Shown: positions 8,035 to 17,216, counted from the first letter of the stretch. The stretch: DNA of 64,000 nt from Croceitalea sp947503285 (GCF_036985505.1 NZ_BTGQ01000002.1:806001-870000), one strand, 5' to 3'. The notes: a model not told the origin generated them from the sequence alone. Made by a program: numbers and translations.

Positions 8035-10492
8035 TCGTAAAGAACTCTTCCATATCGCCCAAAACTGGTTTGACCAACAAGGTTGGAAACCCTTTGCATT
8101 CCAAAAGGAAAGCTGGACCGCTTTTTTGCAGGAGAAGCACGGTTTACTCAATGCACCAACTGGTAGTGGAAAAACCTATGCCTTGTGGTTTCCGATCGTA
8201 TTGAACTATATCAAGAATAATCCTGATTATAAAACCAAACATAAAAAAGGCCTAAAGGCAATTTGGATAACGCCGTTACGGGCCTTATCGCAAGAAATCA
8301 AGCAATCCGCAGAGCGCATAACCAAAGACTTGGATACACAAATGACCGTTGGTATTCGAACAGGTGACACCTCGACCAAAGAGCGTTCGAGGCAGAAAAC
8401 GGCCATGCCCGATTTGTTGATCACCACCCCAGAAAGCCTGCAACTTTTACTTTCATCAAAAGGCTATGACAAGGTTTTCAAAGACTGTTCGGCCATTGTG
8501 GTCGATGAGTGGCATGAGCTATTGGGCACTAAACGGGGGGTGCAAATGGAATTGGGATTATCGCGCTTAAAAACCATTTGTCCAGACCTACGAATTTGGG
8601 GTATTTCAGCTACCATTGGCAATCTGGAACAGGCCAGGGAAGTATTATTGGGGCCTACCTCTGAAGCACTTCAAAACTCCGTTTTGGTCAAGGCAAAGCT
8701 GAACAAGAAAATTACGGTAAAGAGTATTATTCCGAAGCAAATGGAAACCTTTCCATGGCGCGGGCATCTGGGCCTACATCTTTTAGAGGATGCCGTACCT
8801 ATTATCAATAACAGCAAGACAACATTACTTTTTACCAACACCCGAAGCCAGTGTGAAATTTGGTTTCAAAAAATATTGGAGAAACATCCTGAATATGCCG
8901 GGGAGCTTGCCATGCATCACGGTAGTGTAAATAAAGAAACACGTATTTGGGTAGAACAGGCCATTCGCAATGAAAGCCTAAAAGCCGTCGTTTGCACCTC
9001 GAGCCTGGATTTGGGTGTCGACTTTGCCCCAGTAGAAACCGTGGTTCAAATCGGTGGCCCAAAAGGGGTGGCCCGTTTTTTACAACGTGCTGGGCGCAGT
9101 GGCCATAGACCAGGTAAAGAGAGTGTCATCCATTTTTTACCGACCCATGCCATGGAGCTCATTGAGGCCTCTGCCATGCAGCAAGCAGTCAAAAAAGAAG
9201 CAGTCGAAGACCGTATCCCCTATTTGAACAGCTACGATGTACTCTTGCAATACCTGACCACCTTAGCTGTCTCTGATGGGTTCTATCCCCATGAAATTTA
9301 TACCGAAATCAAACAGACCTTTTGTTATCAAGGCATCACGGAAGACGAGTGGCAATGGCTGCTTAATTTTTTAGTCATGGGCAGTCAAAGCCTGAAAACC
9401 TATGATGAATACCAAAAAGTAGAAGTTGGGACCGATGGAAAATTTAAGGTGAATAACCGTGGTATCGCCATGCGGCATCGCTTTCAAATTGGTACGATTG
9501 TAGGTGATGCGGTCGTAGCCGTTCGCTATCAAAAAGGGGGCTATATTGGCTCAATAGAAGAGTATTTCATCTCAAAGCTTACCCCTGGTGATGTATTCAC
9601 TTTTGCAGGTCGAAATTTGGAGTTCATTCGAATAAAAGGGATGCAGGCCCATGTTCGAAATTCCAATAAACGTACTAATAAGGTGCCCAGTTGGATGGGT
9701 GGCCGTCTCAGCTTTTCAGCGCAAATGTCAGAACTGCTGCGCCAAGAACTCTATACCGCTGAATGGGAACCTGCAAAACAGTCTGATGAGATCAGGTCAT
9801 TGGCCCCGATGTTCGCCAAACAGCGTGAAGAGAGCATCGTTCCCAAACCTGATGAGTTTTTAATAGAGACGTTTAAAACAAGGGACGGTTACCATCATAT
9901 TTTCTATCCCTTTGAAGGACGGGCCGTTCACGAGGCCATGAGCAGTCTGTTATCATACCGCATCAGCCTGTTAAGCCCCATCACCTGCTCATTGGCCTTT
10001 AACGATTACGGATTTGAAATGCTATCAGACAAACCTATCGATATTCAACAGGTATTGGACAATGATTTGTTCTCGACAGACTATATGCTCAGCGACCTGC
10101 AGAAGAGCTTGAACAGCAATGAAATGGCAAGGCGTAAATTCAGGGATATTGCGGTCATCAGTGGAATGGTGTTCACAGGCTACCCTGATAAGGGAATCAA
10201 AATGAAACATTTGCAAAGCAGCTCCCAATTGTTGTTTGATGTTTTTAAAGATTTCGAACCCGATAACCTCCTGTACCAACAGGCCTTTACCGAAACATTT
10301 GAACATCAATTGGAGGAAGGACGTTTGCGCATGGCCTTAGAACGAATCGCTGAACAGGAAATCGTTTGGAAACAGTGTAAAAATCCCACCCCCTTCTCTT
10401 TTCCAATTATCACCGATCGATTGCGTGAAAAGTTGTCAAATGAAAAACTGGCCGATCGTATTAAACGAATGACCAAGATTTTGATGAAGTAG
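8030..10492 (+). CDS. Ligase-associated DEXH-box helicase (Lhr-core type)
   Basis: The 820-residue SF2 helicase translocates on single-stranded DNA with ATP. Walker A is NAPTGSGKTYALW (about 41-53), motif II is VVDEWHELLG (DEWH rather than the usual DEVH/DECH), motif III is SATIG and motif VI is QRAGRSGHRPG. A winged-helix and Lhr-core C-terminal region follow (GQVFTFAG-like TPGDVFTFAGRNLEF). The family is defined by linkage to the ATP-dependent ligase and MBL exonuclease, both present upstream. The ATG lies at the edge of a hairpin repeat; the first conserved residues (ELFHIAQNWF) follow immediately, so the start is plausible. Confidence 0.93.
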   Translation: MTRKELFHIAQNWFDQQGWKPFAFQKESWTAFLQEKHGLLNAPTGSGKTYALWFPIVLNYIKNNPDYKTKHKKGLKAIWITPLRALSQEIKQSAERITKDLDTQMTVGIRTGDTSTKERSRQKTAMPDLLITTPESLQLLLSSKGYDKVFKDCSAIVVDEWHELLGTKRGVQMELGLSRLKTICPDLRIWGISATIGNLEQAREVLLGPTSEALQNSVLVKAKLNKKITVKSIIPKQMETFPWRGHLGLHLLEDAVPIINNSKTTLLFTNTRSQCEIWFQKILEKHPEYAGELAMHHGSVNKETRIWVEQAIRNESLKAVVCTSSLDLGVDFAPVETVVQIGGPKGVARFLQRAGRSGHRPGKESVIHFLPTHAMELIEASAMQQAVKKEAVEDRIPYLNSYDVLLQYLTTLAVSDGFYPHEIYTEIKQTFCYQGITEDEWQWLLNFLVMGSQSLKTYDEYQKVEVGTDGKFKVNNRGIAMRHRFQIGTIVGDAVVAVRYQKGGYIGSIEEYFISKLTPGDVFTFAGRNLEFIRIKGMQAHVRNSNKRTNKVPSWMGGRLSFSAQMSELLRQELYTAEWEPAKQSDEIRSLAPMFAKQREESIVPKPDEFLIETFKTRDGYHHIFYPFEGRAVHEAMSSLLSYRISLLSPITCSLAFNDYGFEMLSDKPIDIQQVLDNDLFSTDYMLSDLQKSLNSNEMARRKFRDIAVISGMVFTGYPDKGIKMKHLQSSSQLLFDVFKDFEPDNLLYQQAFTETFEHQLEEGRLRMALERIAEQEIVWKQCKNPTPFSFPIITDRLREKLSNEKLADRIKRMTKILMK

Positions 10493-10493
10493 A

Positions 10494-10622
10494 CCACCCC
10501 ACCCTTCGGTCGCCCCACCTAGTTTCAGGATGGAAAACTTTTTTTACGGAACCAAAACAAAAAAAGCCCTCCTCCTTTTTCAAGGAGGAGAATGAATTCC
10601 GCATAGCGGAAGAAAGAGGTGG
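10494..10622. repeat. Composite palindromic repeat left of the DUF559 gene
   Basis: The first part begins accaccccacccttcggtcg and resembles the block that follows the DUF559 gene. The second part, from 10565, contains the hairpin cctcctttttcaaggagg, then gaatgaattccgca and agaggtggt. The second part is nearly identical to 11078-11140. The ends (ccaccc / gaggtgg) are complementary, so the whole block can fold as one long hairpin. Confidence 0.75.
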
Positions 10623-10642
10623 TAATTTTGTATTTTAACTCC

Positions 10643-10999
10643 ATGCACAACCGCAAACATCTGGAGCAATACAGAAAACACTTAAGAAACAACGCCACCT
10701 CAGCTGAAGCATTTCTTTGGAAGCACCTATCTAAAAAACAGCTGGAAGGAAGAAAATTTAGAAGACAGCACAGTATTCAAAATTATATTGTCGATTTTTT
10801 CTGTCCGTCTGAAAAATTGATCATTGAATTGGATGGTGAAGTTCACAATAATCCCAAAGCACAAGAAAAAGATAGAATCCGAGATGAATTTTTTAAAAAT
10901 CTCGACTATACGGTATTACGATTCGAAAACAAAATGGTGTTTGATAGCTTACCATCCGTCCTTGATGAAATAACCCAATGTTTTACATCAAAAAAGTAA
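10643..10999 (+). CDS. DUF559 (Vsr-like PD-(D/E)XK fold) endonuclease-domain protein
   Basis: The ATG at 10643 gives 118 residues. An upstream in-frame GTG would translate repeat DNA and is rejected. RKHLRNNATSAEAFLWKHL, FRRQHSI, YIVDFFCPSEKLIIELDGEVH and DYTVLRFEN are the classic DUF559 motifs, with the Asp of VDFFC and the Glu of IELDG as probable metal ligands (distant relatives of the very-short-patch nuclease Vsr). These genes are multicopy in Bacteroidota and their function is unproven. It is flanked on both sides by related composite repeats and separates helicase from phosphoesterase genes. Confidence 0.88.
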   Translation: MHNRKHLEQYRKHLRNNATSAEAFLWKHLSKKQLEGRKFRRQHSIQNYIVDFFCPSEKLIIELDGEVHNNPKAQEKDRIRDEFFKNLDYTVLRFENKMVFDSLPSVLDEITQCFTSKK

Positions 11000-11145
11000 C
11001 TATTACCACTCTAAACCACCCCGCCCTATGGGCACCCCTCCTAAATTTAGGAGGGGAACTTCTGGAGGTTGAGCAGAAAAGCCCTCCTCCTTTTTTCAAG
11101 GAGGAGAATGAATTCCGCAAAACGGAAAAACGAGGTGGTTACTTT
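11000..11145. repeat. Composite palindromic repeat right of the DUF559 gene
   Basis: This holds accaccccgccctatgggca, the hairpin cccctcctaaatttaggagg, then a second hairpin cctccttttttcaaggagg with gaatgaattccgca and cgaggtggtt. The second half repeats 10565-10622 in direct orientation. The outer ends (aaaccaccccg / cgaggtggtt) are complementary. Confidence 0.78.
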
Positions 11146-11176
11146 ACCTTTGCCATGCAGTGCTACTTTTAACCAT

Positions 11177-11809
11177 ATGCCCCATTCCATCCAAATAAAA
11201 AATCAAGAATTCCGGCTTCATCCCACGGGGGGTATTTTTTGGGTTGAAAAATCGATGTTGCTCATTAGTGATGTACACTTGGGCAAGGTGGCCCATTTTC
11301 GAAAATTTGGGGCTGCCGTACCCCAAAAAGCAATTCACAAAAATTTTATGTTGCTTGATGAAATTGTCAACGCTTTTCAACCCTTTCAAATCTGTTTTTT
11401 AGGAGATTTATTCCATTCTTCATTAAACAAAGAATGGCAGTTGTTTGAGAATTGGGTGGAAAAGACACCAGCCGAAATCATTCTGGTTGCCGGAAACCAT
11501 GATATCATTGCCCCAGAGAAGTTCGAAGCTTTGACCATACAACTATTTCAAGAATTGGTCATCGATGGTTTTTTATTGACCCATCATCCTGAGGAACGTG
11601 AAAACTTTTTTAATTTCTGCGGGCATATCCATCCCGCGATTCAGATGCAAGGTTTTGGACGTCAACGCTTAAAATTGCCTTGTTTTTTCAAAAAACGGCA
11701 CCAATTGATCTTACCAGCTTTTGGTGAGTTCACCGGAACTTTTGTCTTGGAACCTACAAAAGAAGATGAGGTGTTCGCCATTGTGGAAGATGAAGTGGTA
11801 AAAGTTTAG
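11177..11809 (+). CDS. Ligase-associated metallophosphoesterase
   Basis: Starting at the ATG at 11177 gives 210 residues. The frame stays open 36 codons upstream, but that stretch is translated repeat DNA. All calcineurin-like motifs are present: LISDVHLG (Asp-x-His), LGDLFH, VAGNHD and FCGHIHP. This is the fourth member of the ligase/helicase/exonuclease/phosphoesterase repair set; Pseudomonas homologues are metal-dependent phosphodiesterases. It is the last gene of the cluster, about 370 bp after the helicase because the DUF559 element intervenes. Confidence 0.92.
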   Translation: MPHSIQIKNQEFRLHPTGGIFWVEKSMLLISDVHLGKVAHFRKFGAAVPQKAIHKNFMLLDEIVNAFQPFQICFLGDLFHSSLNKEWQLFENWVEKTPAEIILVAGNHDIIAPEKFEALTIQLFQELVIDGFLLTHHPEERENFFNFCGHIHPAIQMQGFGRQRLKLPCFFKKRHQLILPAFGEFTGTFVLEPTKEDEVFAIVEDEVVKV

Positions 11810-12062
11810 ATTCCCCAATCGTTGCGATGTTCCTCATTTCGAAATTACGCCGTTATGGTCTTTAGGTCATTTCAAACTGCACAAAATAACTGTGAAAAAT
11901 CTTCTGAATGTCGGTAATGAATCATATAGTATTGTCACCTCGAACGCAGTCCAGAGGTCGTTTGGCATAACATACTCAAAATGAGGTCTCTACTGCGATC
12001 GACCTAACATGGATTATGATGTTTGACTCATTACAGATATTTAAAAAAATCTTAGATTCCCT
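11810..12062. other. Intergenic region before mfd
   Basis: This holds no gene. Its right half (11931-12010) is a decayed palindromic element, described separately, and the mfd promoter follows directly. Confidence 0.55.
11931..12010. repeat. Decayed large inverted repeat upstream of mfd
   Basis: tgtcacctcgaacgcagtcc near 11933 and ctactgcgatcgacctaaca near 11990 are imperfect inverted copies. Both resemble the ttcgactgcgctca palindrome family with several substitutions. It ends about 50 bp before the mfd -33 box. Confidence 0.55.
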
Positions 12063-12093
12063 TTGTGAAGAACTAACTTGAAATCTATATTTG
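12063..12093 (+). promoter_or_regulatory. mfd promoter (Bacteroidota consensus)
   Basis: TTG at 12063-12065 and TATATTTG at 12086-12093 are separated by 20 bp, a perfect match to TTG-N20-TAnnTTTG. Transcription would start about 12098-12100. The start codon at 12110 then has a leader of only about 10 nt. Confidence 0.75.
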
Positions 12094-12109
12094 CAACAAA
12101 GTTTTTAGG

Positions 12110-15100
12110 TTGAACAAAACCTCCATTTTAGAACTTTTTGAACAGTCTCCCCAACTCAGGAAACTGCAGGATTTTATTGCCGAATCCGAACCTCTTGACC
12201 GTACAAAAGCCCGCAAAATCAGCCTTAAGGGACTTACAGGTTCCGCACTTTCGTTTACGTTCGCTGCCGCTTTTAAATCAGCCGAAAAACCATTCTTGGT
12301 TCTGCTCAATGATAAAGAAGAAGCTGCTTATTACCTCAATGACCTAGAACAGTTAATCGGTGAAAACGAAGTGCTTTTTTACCCTGGCAGCTATAGAAGG
12401 CCTTATCAAATCGAAGAAACGGACAATGCCAACGTGCTTTTAAGGGCCGAGGTATTGAACCGCATCAATTCTAGAAAAAAACCAGCGGTCATTGTTTCGT
12501 ATCCCGATGCACTTTTTGAAAAGGTGGTGACAAGAAGAGAACTGGATAAAAATACCCTTAAAATCAAATTGGAAGATACCCTCTCCCTTGATTTTCTGAA
12601 CGAGGTACTTTTTGAATACCAATTCAAACGTGTCGATTTTGTAACCGAACCGGGTGAGTTTTCAGTTCGTGGCGGTATCGTTGATGTCTTTTCGTTTTCA
12701 CACGATGAACCGTATCGAATTGAATTTTTCGGTGATGAGGTCGATAGTATTAGAACCTTTGATGTAGAAACCCAGTTATCCACTGAGAAAGTCAATAAAA
12801 TTGCCGTCATCCCCAATGTAGCCAATAAATTGGTGCATGAAACACGGGAAAGCTTCCTGAAATATATTTCACCAAAGACAGTTATTTTTTCTAAAAACTT
12901 AGATTTGGTCTATGACCGAATAGATACCAATTATGAAAAAGCCAACGAAAACTTTTCAAAACTTAGTGAAGACCTGAAACACGCGAGACCCGAAGAATTA
13001 TTTTTAAATTCAGATGCGGTTAAAGAACAATTGGGCGCATTTGACCTTATTGAGATTGGGGCTTTGAATTCCTCCAGCAAGATGGGCACCTCGCCTGAGT
13101 TCGAATTGACTTTTGACACCAAGCCACAACCCGCTTTCAACAAAAAGTTTGACTTATTGATTGAAAACCTGAATGAAAACCATGACGCAGGTTTTACAAA
13201 CGCTATTTTCTGTTCTACGGAGCAACAAGCCAAACGCTTTCATGATATTTTCGCTTCGACTACGCTCAGCGAACTTGATACTAAGCGAAGTCGAAATGTA
13301 CACTACAAAACGATAGTCTTCCCGCTCTATCAAGGTTTTGTTGCCCCTGATCTAAAACTTGTCTGTTATACGGACCATCAGATTTTTGAACGCTACCATA
13401 AGTTCCATTTAAAGAACGGCTATGCCAAAAAACAGGCCATTACCCTCAAAGAACTCAACAAACTTGAGATTGGCGATTATGTGACCCATATCGACCATGG
13501 TATCGGCAAATTTGGTGGTTTACAAAAAATAGATGTCGAGGGTAAAAAACAAGAGGCCATCAAACTGATGTATGGAGAACGCGACATTCTATACGTGAGC
13601 ATCCACTCTTTACATAAAATATCAAAATTCAATGGTAAGGACGGGGCGCCCCCAAAAATCTATAAATTAGGATCTGGAGCTTGGAAAAAAATCAAGGACA
13701 AGACCAAAAGCCGTGTCAAAAAAATTGCTTTTGACTTGATTAAAATCTACGCCAAGCGAAGACTTGAAAAAGGGTTTCAATATGCTCCCGACAGCTATCT
13801 ACAGCACGAACTGGAGGCTTCCTTTATTTATGAGGATACCCCAGACCAAGAAAAATCTACGGCAGATGTTAAAAAAGACATGGAAAGTGAACGCCCTATG
13901 GACCGTCTTATCTGTGGCGATGTAGGTTTTGGCAAGACCGAGGTAGCCATTCGTGCCGCATTCAAAGCAGTCGATAACGGAAAACAGGTCGCTGTTTTGG
14001 TACCCACCACCATTTTGGCCTTTCAACATGCACGCACTTTTAAAGAACGTCTTAAAGAGATGCCCGTAACCGTTGATTATTTGAACCGATTCCGCACAGC
14101 AAAAGAAAAACGGGAGACCCTAGAGCGACTTGCCGAAGGTAAAGTGGACATTATTATCGGCACACATCAACTGGTCAACAAAAATGTGAAATTCAAAGAT
14201 TTAGGTTTACTTATTGTTGATGAAGAGCAGAAATTCGGTGTTGCGGTAAAAGACAAATTAAAGTCCATTAAAGAGAATGTAGATGTCTTGACTTTAACGG
14301 CAACCCCTATCCCAAGAACATTACAATTTAGCCTCATGGCGGCCCGTGACCTATCGGTAATTACAACGCCACCACCAAACCGCTACCCTATTGAAAGTAG
14401 GGTGATTCGTTTTAATGAAGAAATCATTCGCGATGCGATTTCTTATGAGGTACAACGTGGGGGCCAGGTATTTTTTATCCATAATCGTATTGAGAATATC
14501 AAGGAAGTAGCGGGCATGTTACAACGATTGGTACCCGATGCCAAAATTGGTATTGGCCATGGACAAATGGAAGGCAAAAAGCTAGAGCAGCTTATGCTCG
14601 CTTTCATGAATGGTGAATTTGACGTTTTGGTTTCGACCACAATCGTTGAAAGCGGATTGGATGTTACCAATGCTAACACTATTTTCATTCATAATGCCAA
14701 TAATTTTGGCCTGAGTGATCTGCATCAAATGCGAGGTCGTGTGGGGCGAAGCAATAAAAAAGCCTTCTGCTATTTTATCACACCGCCCTACGAAGTAATG
14801 ACTACGGATGCCCGCAAGCGCATAGAGGCTTTAGAGCAATTTACAGAGCTGGGAAGCGGTTTTAATATTGCCATGAAGGATTTGGAAATTCGTGGTGCCG
14901 GTGATTTGTTGGGGGGAGAGCAAAGTGGCTTTATCAATGAGATCGGCTTTGAAACCTATCAGAAGATTTTAGCAGAGGCCATTGAAGAACTCAAAGAAAA
15001 TGAGTTCAAAGAACTATACGATGAAGTAGAAGGCGATAAACCCAAGGTCTTTGTCAAAGAAACCCAACTGGATACTGATTTTGAGCTCTTATTCCCCGAT

Positions 15101-15538
15101 GATTATATCAACAATATTACGGAACGCCTAAACCTTTATACCCAGCTCAATGCCATTGAAGATGAAGAAGGTTTGACCAAATTTGAAACGGAATTGGTTG
15201 ATCGTTTTGGGGAACTGCCTACGCAAGCGGTGGATCTATTTAATTCCGTTCGTATCAAATGGTTGGCCAATAGTATCGGATTGGAAAAAGTGATATTAAA
15301 AAAGAACAAACTGATTGGCTACTTTTTGGCAGACCAGCAATCGCCTTTTTACCAAACTACGGCCTTTACGAAGGTACTGCAGTATGTACAAAGCCATCCG
15401 CAGCAATGTCAACTCAAAGAAAAACAAACCCGAAATGGTCTTCGCTTATTGTTGACTTTTGATGGGATAACGAGTGTGGAGAAAGCACTAAAGGCTTTGC
15501 AACCACTAGCAAAAGAAAAAGTTGCTTCACTGCTGTAA
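12110..15538 (+). CDS. mfd: Transcription-repair coupling factor Mfd
   Basis: This 1142-residue ATP-dependent translocase removes stalled RNA polymerase and recruits UvrA. It has the UvrB-homology N-terminal region, a CarD-like RNA-polymerase interaction domain (LEIGDYVTHIDHGIGKFGGL, about 460-480), Walker A GDVGFGKTE (about 602-610), a DEEQ box (LIVDEEQKFGV, about 702) and motif VI MRGRVGRSNKKAFCYF, followed by the TRCF C-terminal domain. Translation appears to begin at TTG 12110, just after a consensus promoter; no ATG precedes the conserved N-terminus. Residues about 382-396 (STTLSELDTKRSRNV) are encoded by an in-frame palindromic repeat inside the otherwise conserved protein. Confidence 0.96.
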   Translation: MNKTSILELFEQSPQLRKLQDFIAESEPLDRTKARKISLKGLTGSALSFTFAAAFKSAEKPFLVLLNDKEEAAYYLNDLEQLIGENEVLFYPGSYRRPYQIEETDNANVLLRAEVLNRINSRKKPAVIVSYPDALFEKVVTRRELDKNTLKIKLEDTLSLDFLNEVLFEYQFKRVDFVTEPGEFSVRGGIVDVFSFSHDEPYRIEFFGDEVDSIRTFDVETQLSTEKVNKIAVIPNVANKLVHETRESFLKYISPKTVIFSKNLDLVYDRIDTNYEKANENFSKLSEDLKHARPEELFLNSDAVKEQLGAFDLIEIGALNSSSKMGTSPEFELTFDTKPQPAFNKKFDLLIENLNENHDAGFTNAIFCSTEQQAKRFHDIFASTTLSELDTKRSRNVHYKTIVFPLYQGFVAPDLKLVCYTDHQIFERYHKFHLKNGYAKKQAITLKELNKLEIGDYVTHIDHGIGKFGGLQKIDVEGKKQEAIKLMYGERDILYVSIHSLHKISKFNGKDGAPPKIYKLGSGAWKKIKDKTKSRVKKIAFDLIKIYAKRRLEKGFQYAPDSYLQHELEASFIYEDTPDQEKSTADVKKDMESERPMDRLICGDVGFGKTEVAIRAAFKAVDNGKQVAVLVPTTILAFQHARTFKERLKEMPVTVDYLNRFRTAKEKRETLERLAEGKVDIIIGTHQLVNKNVKFKDLGLLIVDEEQKFGVAVKDKLKSIKENVDVLTLTATPIPRTLQFSLMAARDLSVITTPPPNRYPIESRVIRFNEEIIRDAISYEVQRGGQVFFIHNRIENIKEVAGMLQRLVPDAKIGIGHGQMEGKKLEQLMLAFMNGEFDVLVSTTIVESGLDVTNANTIFIHNANNFGLSDLHQMRGRVGRSNKKAFCYFITPPYEVMTTDARKRIEALEQFTELGSGFNIAMKDLEIRGAGDLLGGEQSGFINEIGFETYQKILAEAIEELKENEFKELYDEVEGDKPKVFVKETQLDTDFELLFPDDYINNITERLNLYTQLNAIEDEEGLTKFETELVDRFGELPTQAVDLFNSVRIKWLANSIGLEKVILKKNKLIGYFLADQQSPFYQTTAFTKVLQYVQSHPQQCQLKEKQTRNGLRLLLTFDGITSVEKALKALQPLAKEKVASLL
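13254..13297 (+). repeat. Palindromic element inside mfd
   Basis: cttcgactacgctcagcgaa and ctaagcgaagtcgaa form inverted arms around a short loop. The left arm is identical over 14 bp to the element arm inside the ligase gene (ttcgactacgctca). The frame is preserved. Confidence 0.85.
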
Positions 15539-15875
15539 GCAAAGGTGGGTTTCAGCTAAACAGAAAGACGGAGGGGTTTGATACTAAACCATCCCTCCTT
15601 AAAAAAAGGAGGGGAACCAAATAAGCTCATATAGAGTTTTAACCCTAATTGGGATTTTTTAAACAATCAAGTGATTTAGATTTCTCACATGCATTCTAAA
15701 TGACACTCAACAGTAATTTCGATATGCGATACAAAGTGTTGATTGAGAAATCTAGTTTTCAGAAGTCATTTTCCCATGAAATTTGGATGTCCATGTCCAT
15801 CATAGCTCTCATACCCCTGTTTGGCCAAATACCCTCGTTTATGGTTATCATACAACCCTACAAAAGCAGTTAGAT
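15539..15875. other. 337-bp convergent intergenic region with repeat remnants
   Basis: No gene is visible. It contains aaaccatccctccttaaaaaaaggagggg-like sequence at 15582-15618, related to the repeats around the DUF559 gene. It also contains an 11-bp perfect inverted pair tagatttctca (15677-15687) / tgagaaatcta (15744-15754) enclosing aaatgacactcaacag. Both look like palindromic elements; the first may also end mfd transcription. Confidence 0.6.
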
Positions 15876-17093
15876 TCATAGCTTTTTGCTTGCATTTTCA
15901 AGTTCATTGACAATTTGACTTTGTTCAATGGTCCGCTGTGGAACGTTGTAGGTCGCCCAAAAGTCAGCATCAAAATTTTCGGCTTGGTTTTCGATACTTG
16001 CTCCGATATCCAAATTTCCTTGAAATGGATAATTGGAAACATTTTCGGTGACGATGTTATTCACAAAAAGCTCTTTTTTAGGGTATTTCGTAAACACTAT
16101 TTTTCTAGATTCCAGTCCCTTGAAAATTCGCCAATGGTCTTCTTCCCTTTGGTATTTTAAATACATTTTGCCTTGGTATTCTTGGTATTCAAAAACCACA
16201 TTGTAATAGACTTGTAACGCCCCATTGGTAAATCGTCTACGCCAAGATCTGTTTTTAATGGCCTGTCTGGTCAGTTCCATCCGTACAAAAGCAAAGCTTT
16301 CACTGTCGATATAAAGTGTTGCGGTTTGAAATGGCTTATCGACACCCTTTATTTTATACACCAGTCTGTTATCGTAAGTCAATACACTTTCGATTTCATA
16401 GTTCCAACCCTTTTTACCCAGTATAGGGCCGTAATCAAAACGTATAAAATCATCTTCTACTAAATCTACAAGCGAGTTCTTACGTTCTTGATTTTTATTC
16501 CAAGGATGTTTTTCGGTGATACTATTACTTCTCACGCCCAGCAATTCAATTTGTGGCTTACGTTTGACCTGAGAACCTTGGTATTTGAATTTGGCCGCAC
16601 ACTCTAAATACGCTACATATTCATCATCCTCTTTTTGCAGATCCCGAACAAATCCCTCTAAAATATAGGGTTCTGTAGGGTAATTGGCCTCGATATTTTT
16701 ATAAGCCCGTTTTACAATATCTTTTGCAGTGAGCACCTTATCTTTTGAGGCACTCAGTTGTACCTCATTAAGTTCATAGACCTGATGGGTTAATCTAATT
16801 CGTTCATCATTTGAAAATGAACTGGGTTTCTTTTCGATAGTTCGATATCCCATTGCGGAAATCACAACTTTTCCGGCCTTATTTTTAACCGGAACATAAA
16901 ACACAAAATAGCCTTCAGCATTGGAAGTAGTGCCCCTAGCCGTATTCTTAAGGTAAATTGAAGCAAAGGGTATGGGCTTTGAGGTTTTACCGTCCAATAA
17001 TTGTGCTTTTATGGTCACCACCTCTTGACCAAAGACCAATCTTGAAATCAATAAAAAAATAAGGTAAAAATAAACCCTAATTGTTTTTGTCAT
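15876..17093 (-). CDS. Exported CarboxypepD_reg-like domain protein
   Basis: With the start at 17093 the protein has a clean signal peptide (MTKTIRVYFYLIFLL... ending VFGQ), better than the ATG 18 bp upstream, and 405 residues. Residues about 30-105 form a carboxypeptidase-regulatory-like beta domain (GKTSKPIPFASIYLKNTARG, TSNAEGYFVF). A region typical of Bacteroidota periplasmic or outer-membrane proteins follows, but no TonB-dependent receptor barrel does. It is probably periplasmic or attached to the outer membrane. The function is unknown. Confidence 0.75.
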   Translation of the reverse strand: MTKTIRVYFYLIFLLISRLVFGQEVVTIKAQLLDGKTSKPIPFASIYLKNTARGTTSNAEGYFVFYVPVKNKAGKVVISAMGYRTIEKKPSSFSNDERIRLTHQVYELNEVQLSASKDKVLTAKDIVKRAYKNIEANYPTEPYILEGFVRDLQKEDDEYVAYLECAAKFKYQGSQVKRKPQIELLGVRSNSITEKHPWNKNQERKNSLVDLVEDDFIRFDYGPILGKKGWNYEIESVLTYDNRLVYKIKGVDKPFQTATLYIDSESFAFVRMELTRQAIKNRSWRRRFTNGALQVYYNVVFEYQEYQGKMYLKYQREEDHWRIFKGLESRKIVFTKYPKKELFVNNIVTENVSNYPFQGNLDIGASIENQAENFDADFWATYNVPQRTIEQSQIVNELENASKKL

Positions 17094-17216
17094 AGGCTTA
17101 AGACGAAGCATATTCCATATTGTTACAAAAGTAGGGATAATCTACAGTTAGTTCTCGTTTGCAACGAGTTCCTACATGAGTGAAAAGCTTACCGGAAAGA
17201 AAAATAAAAACCCTGA

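Noticed and set aside
10978..11172. Plus-strand frame between DUF559 and phosphoesterase genes
   Set aside because: It consists of translated repeat DNA.
12406..12825. 139-codon minus-strand frame within mfd
   Set aside because: Antisense of a conserved protein; Ser-rich composition typical of antisense frames.
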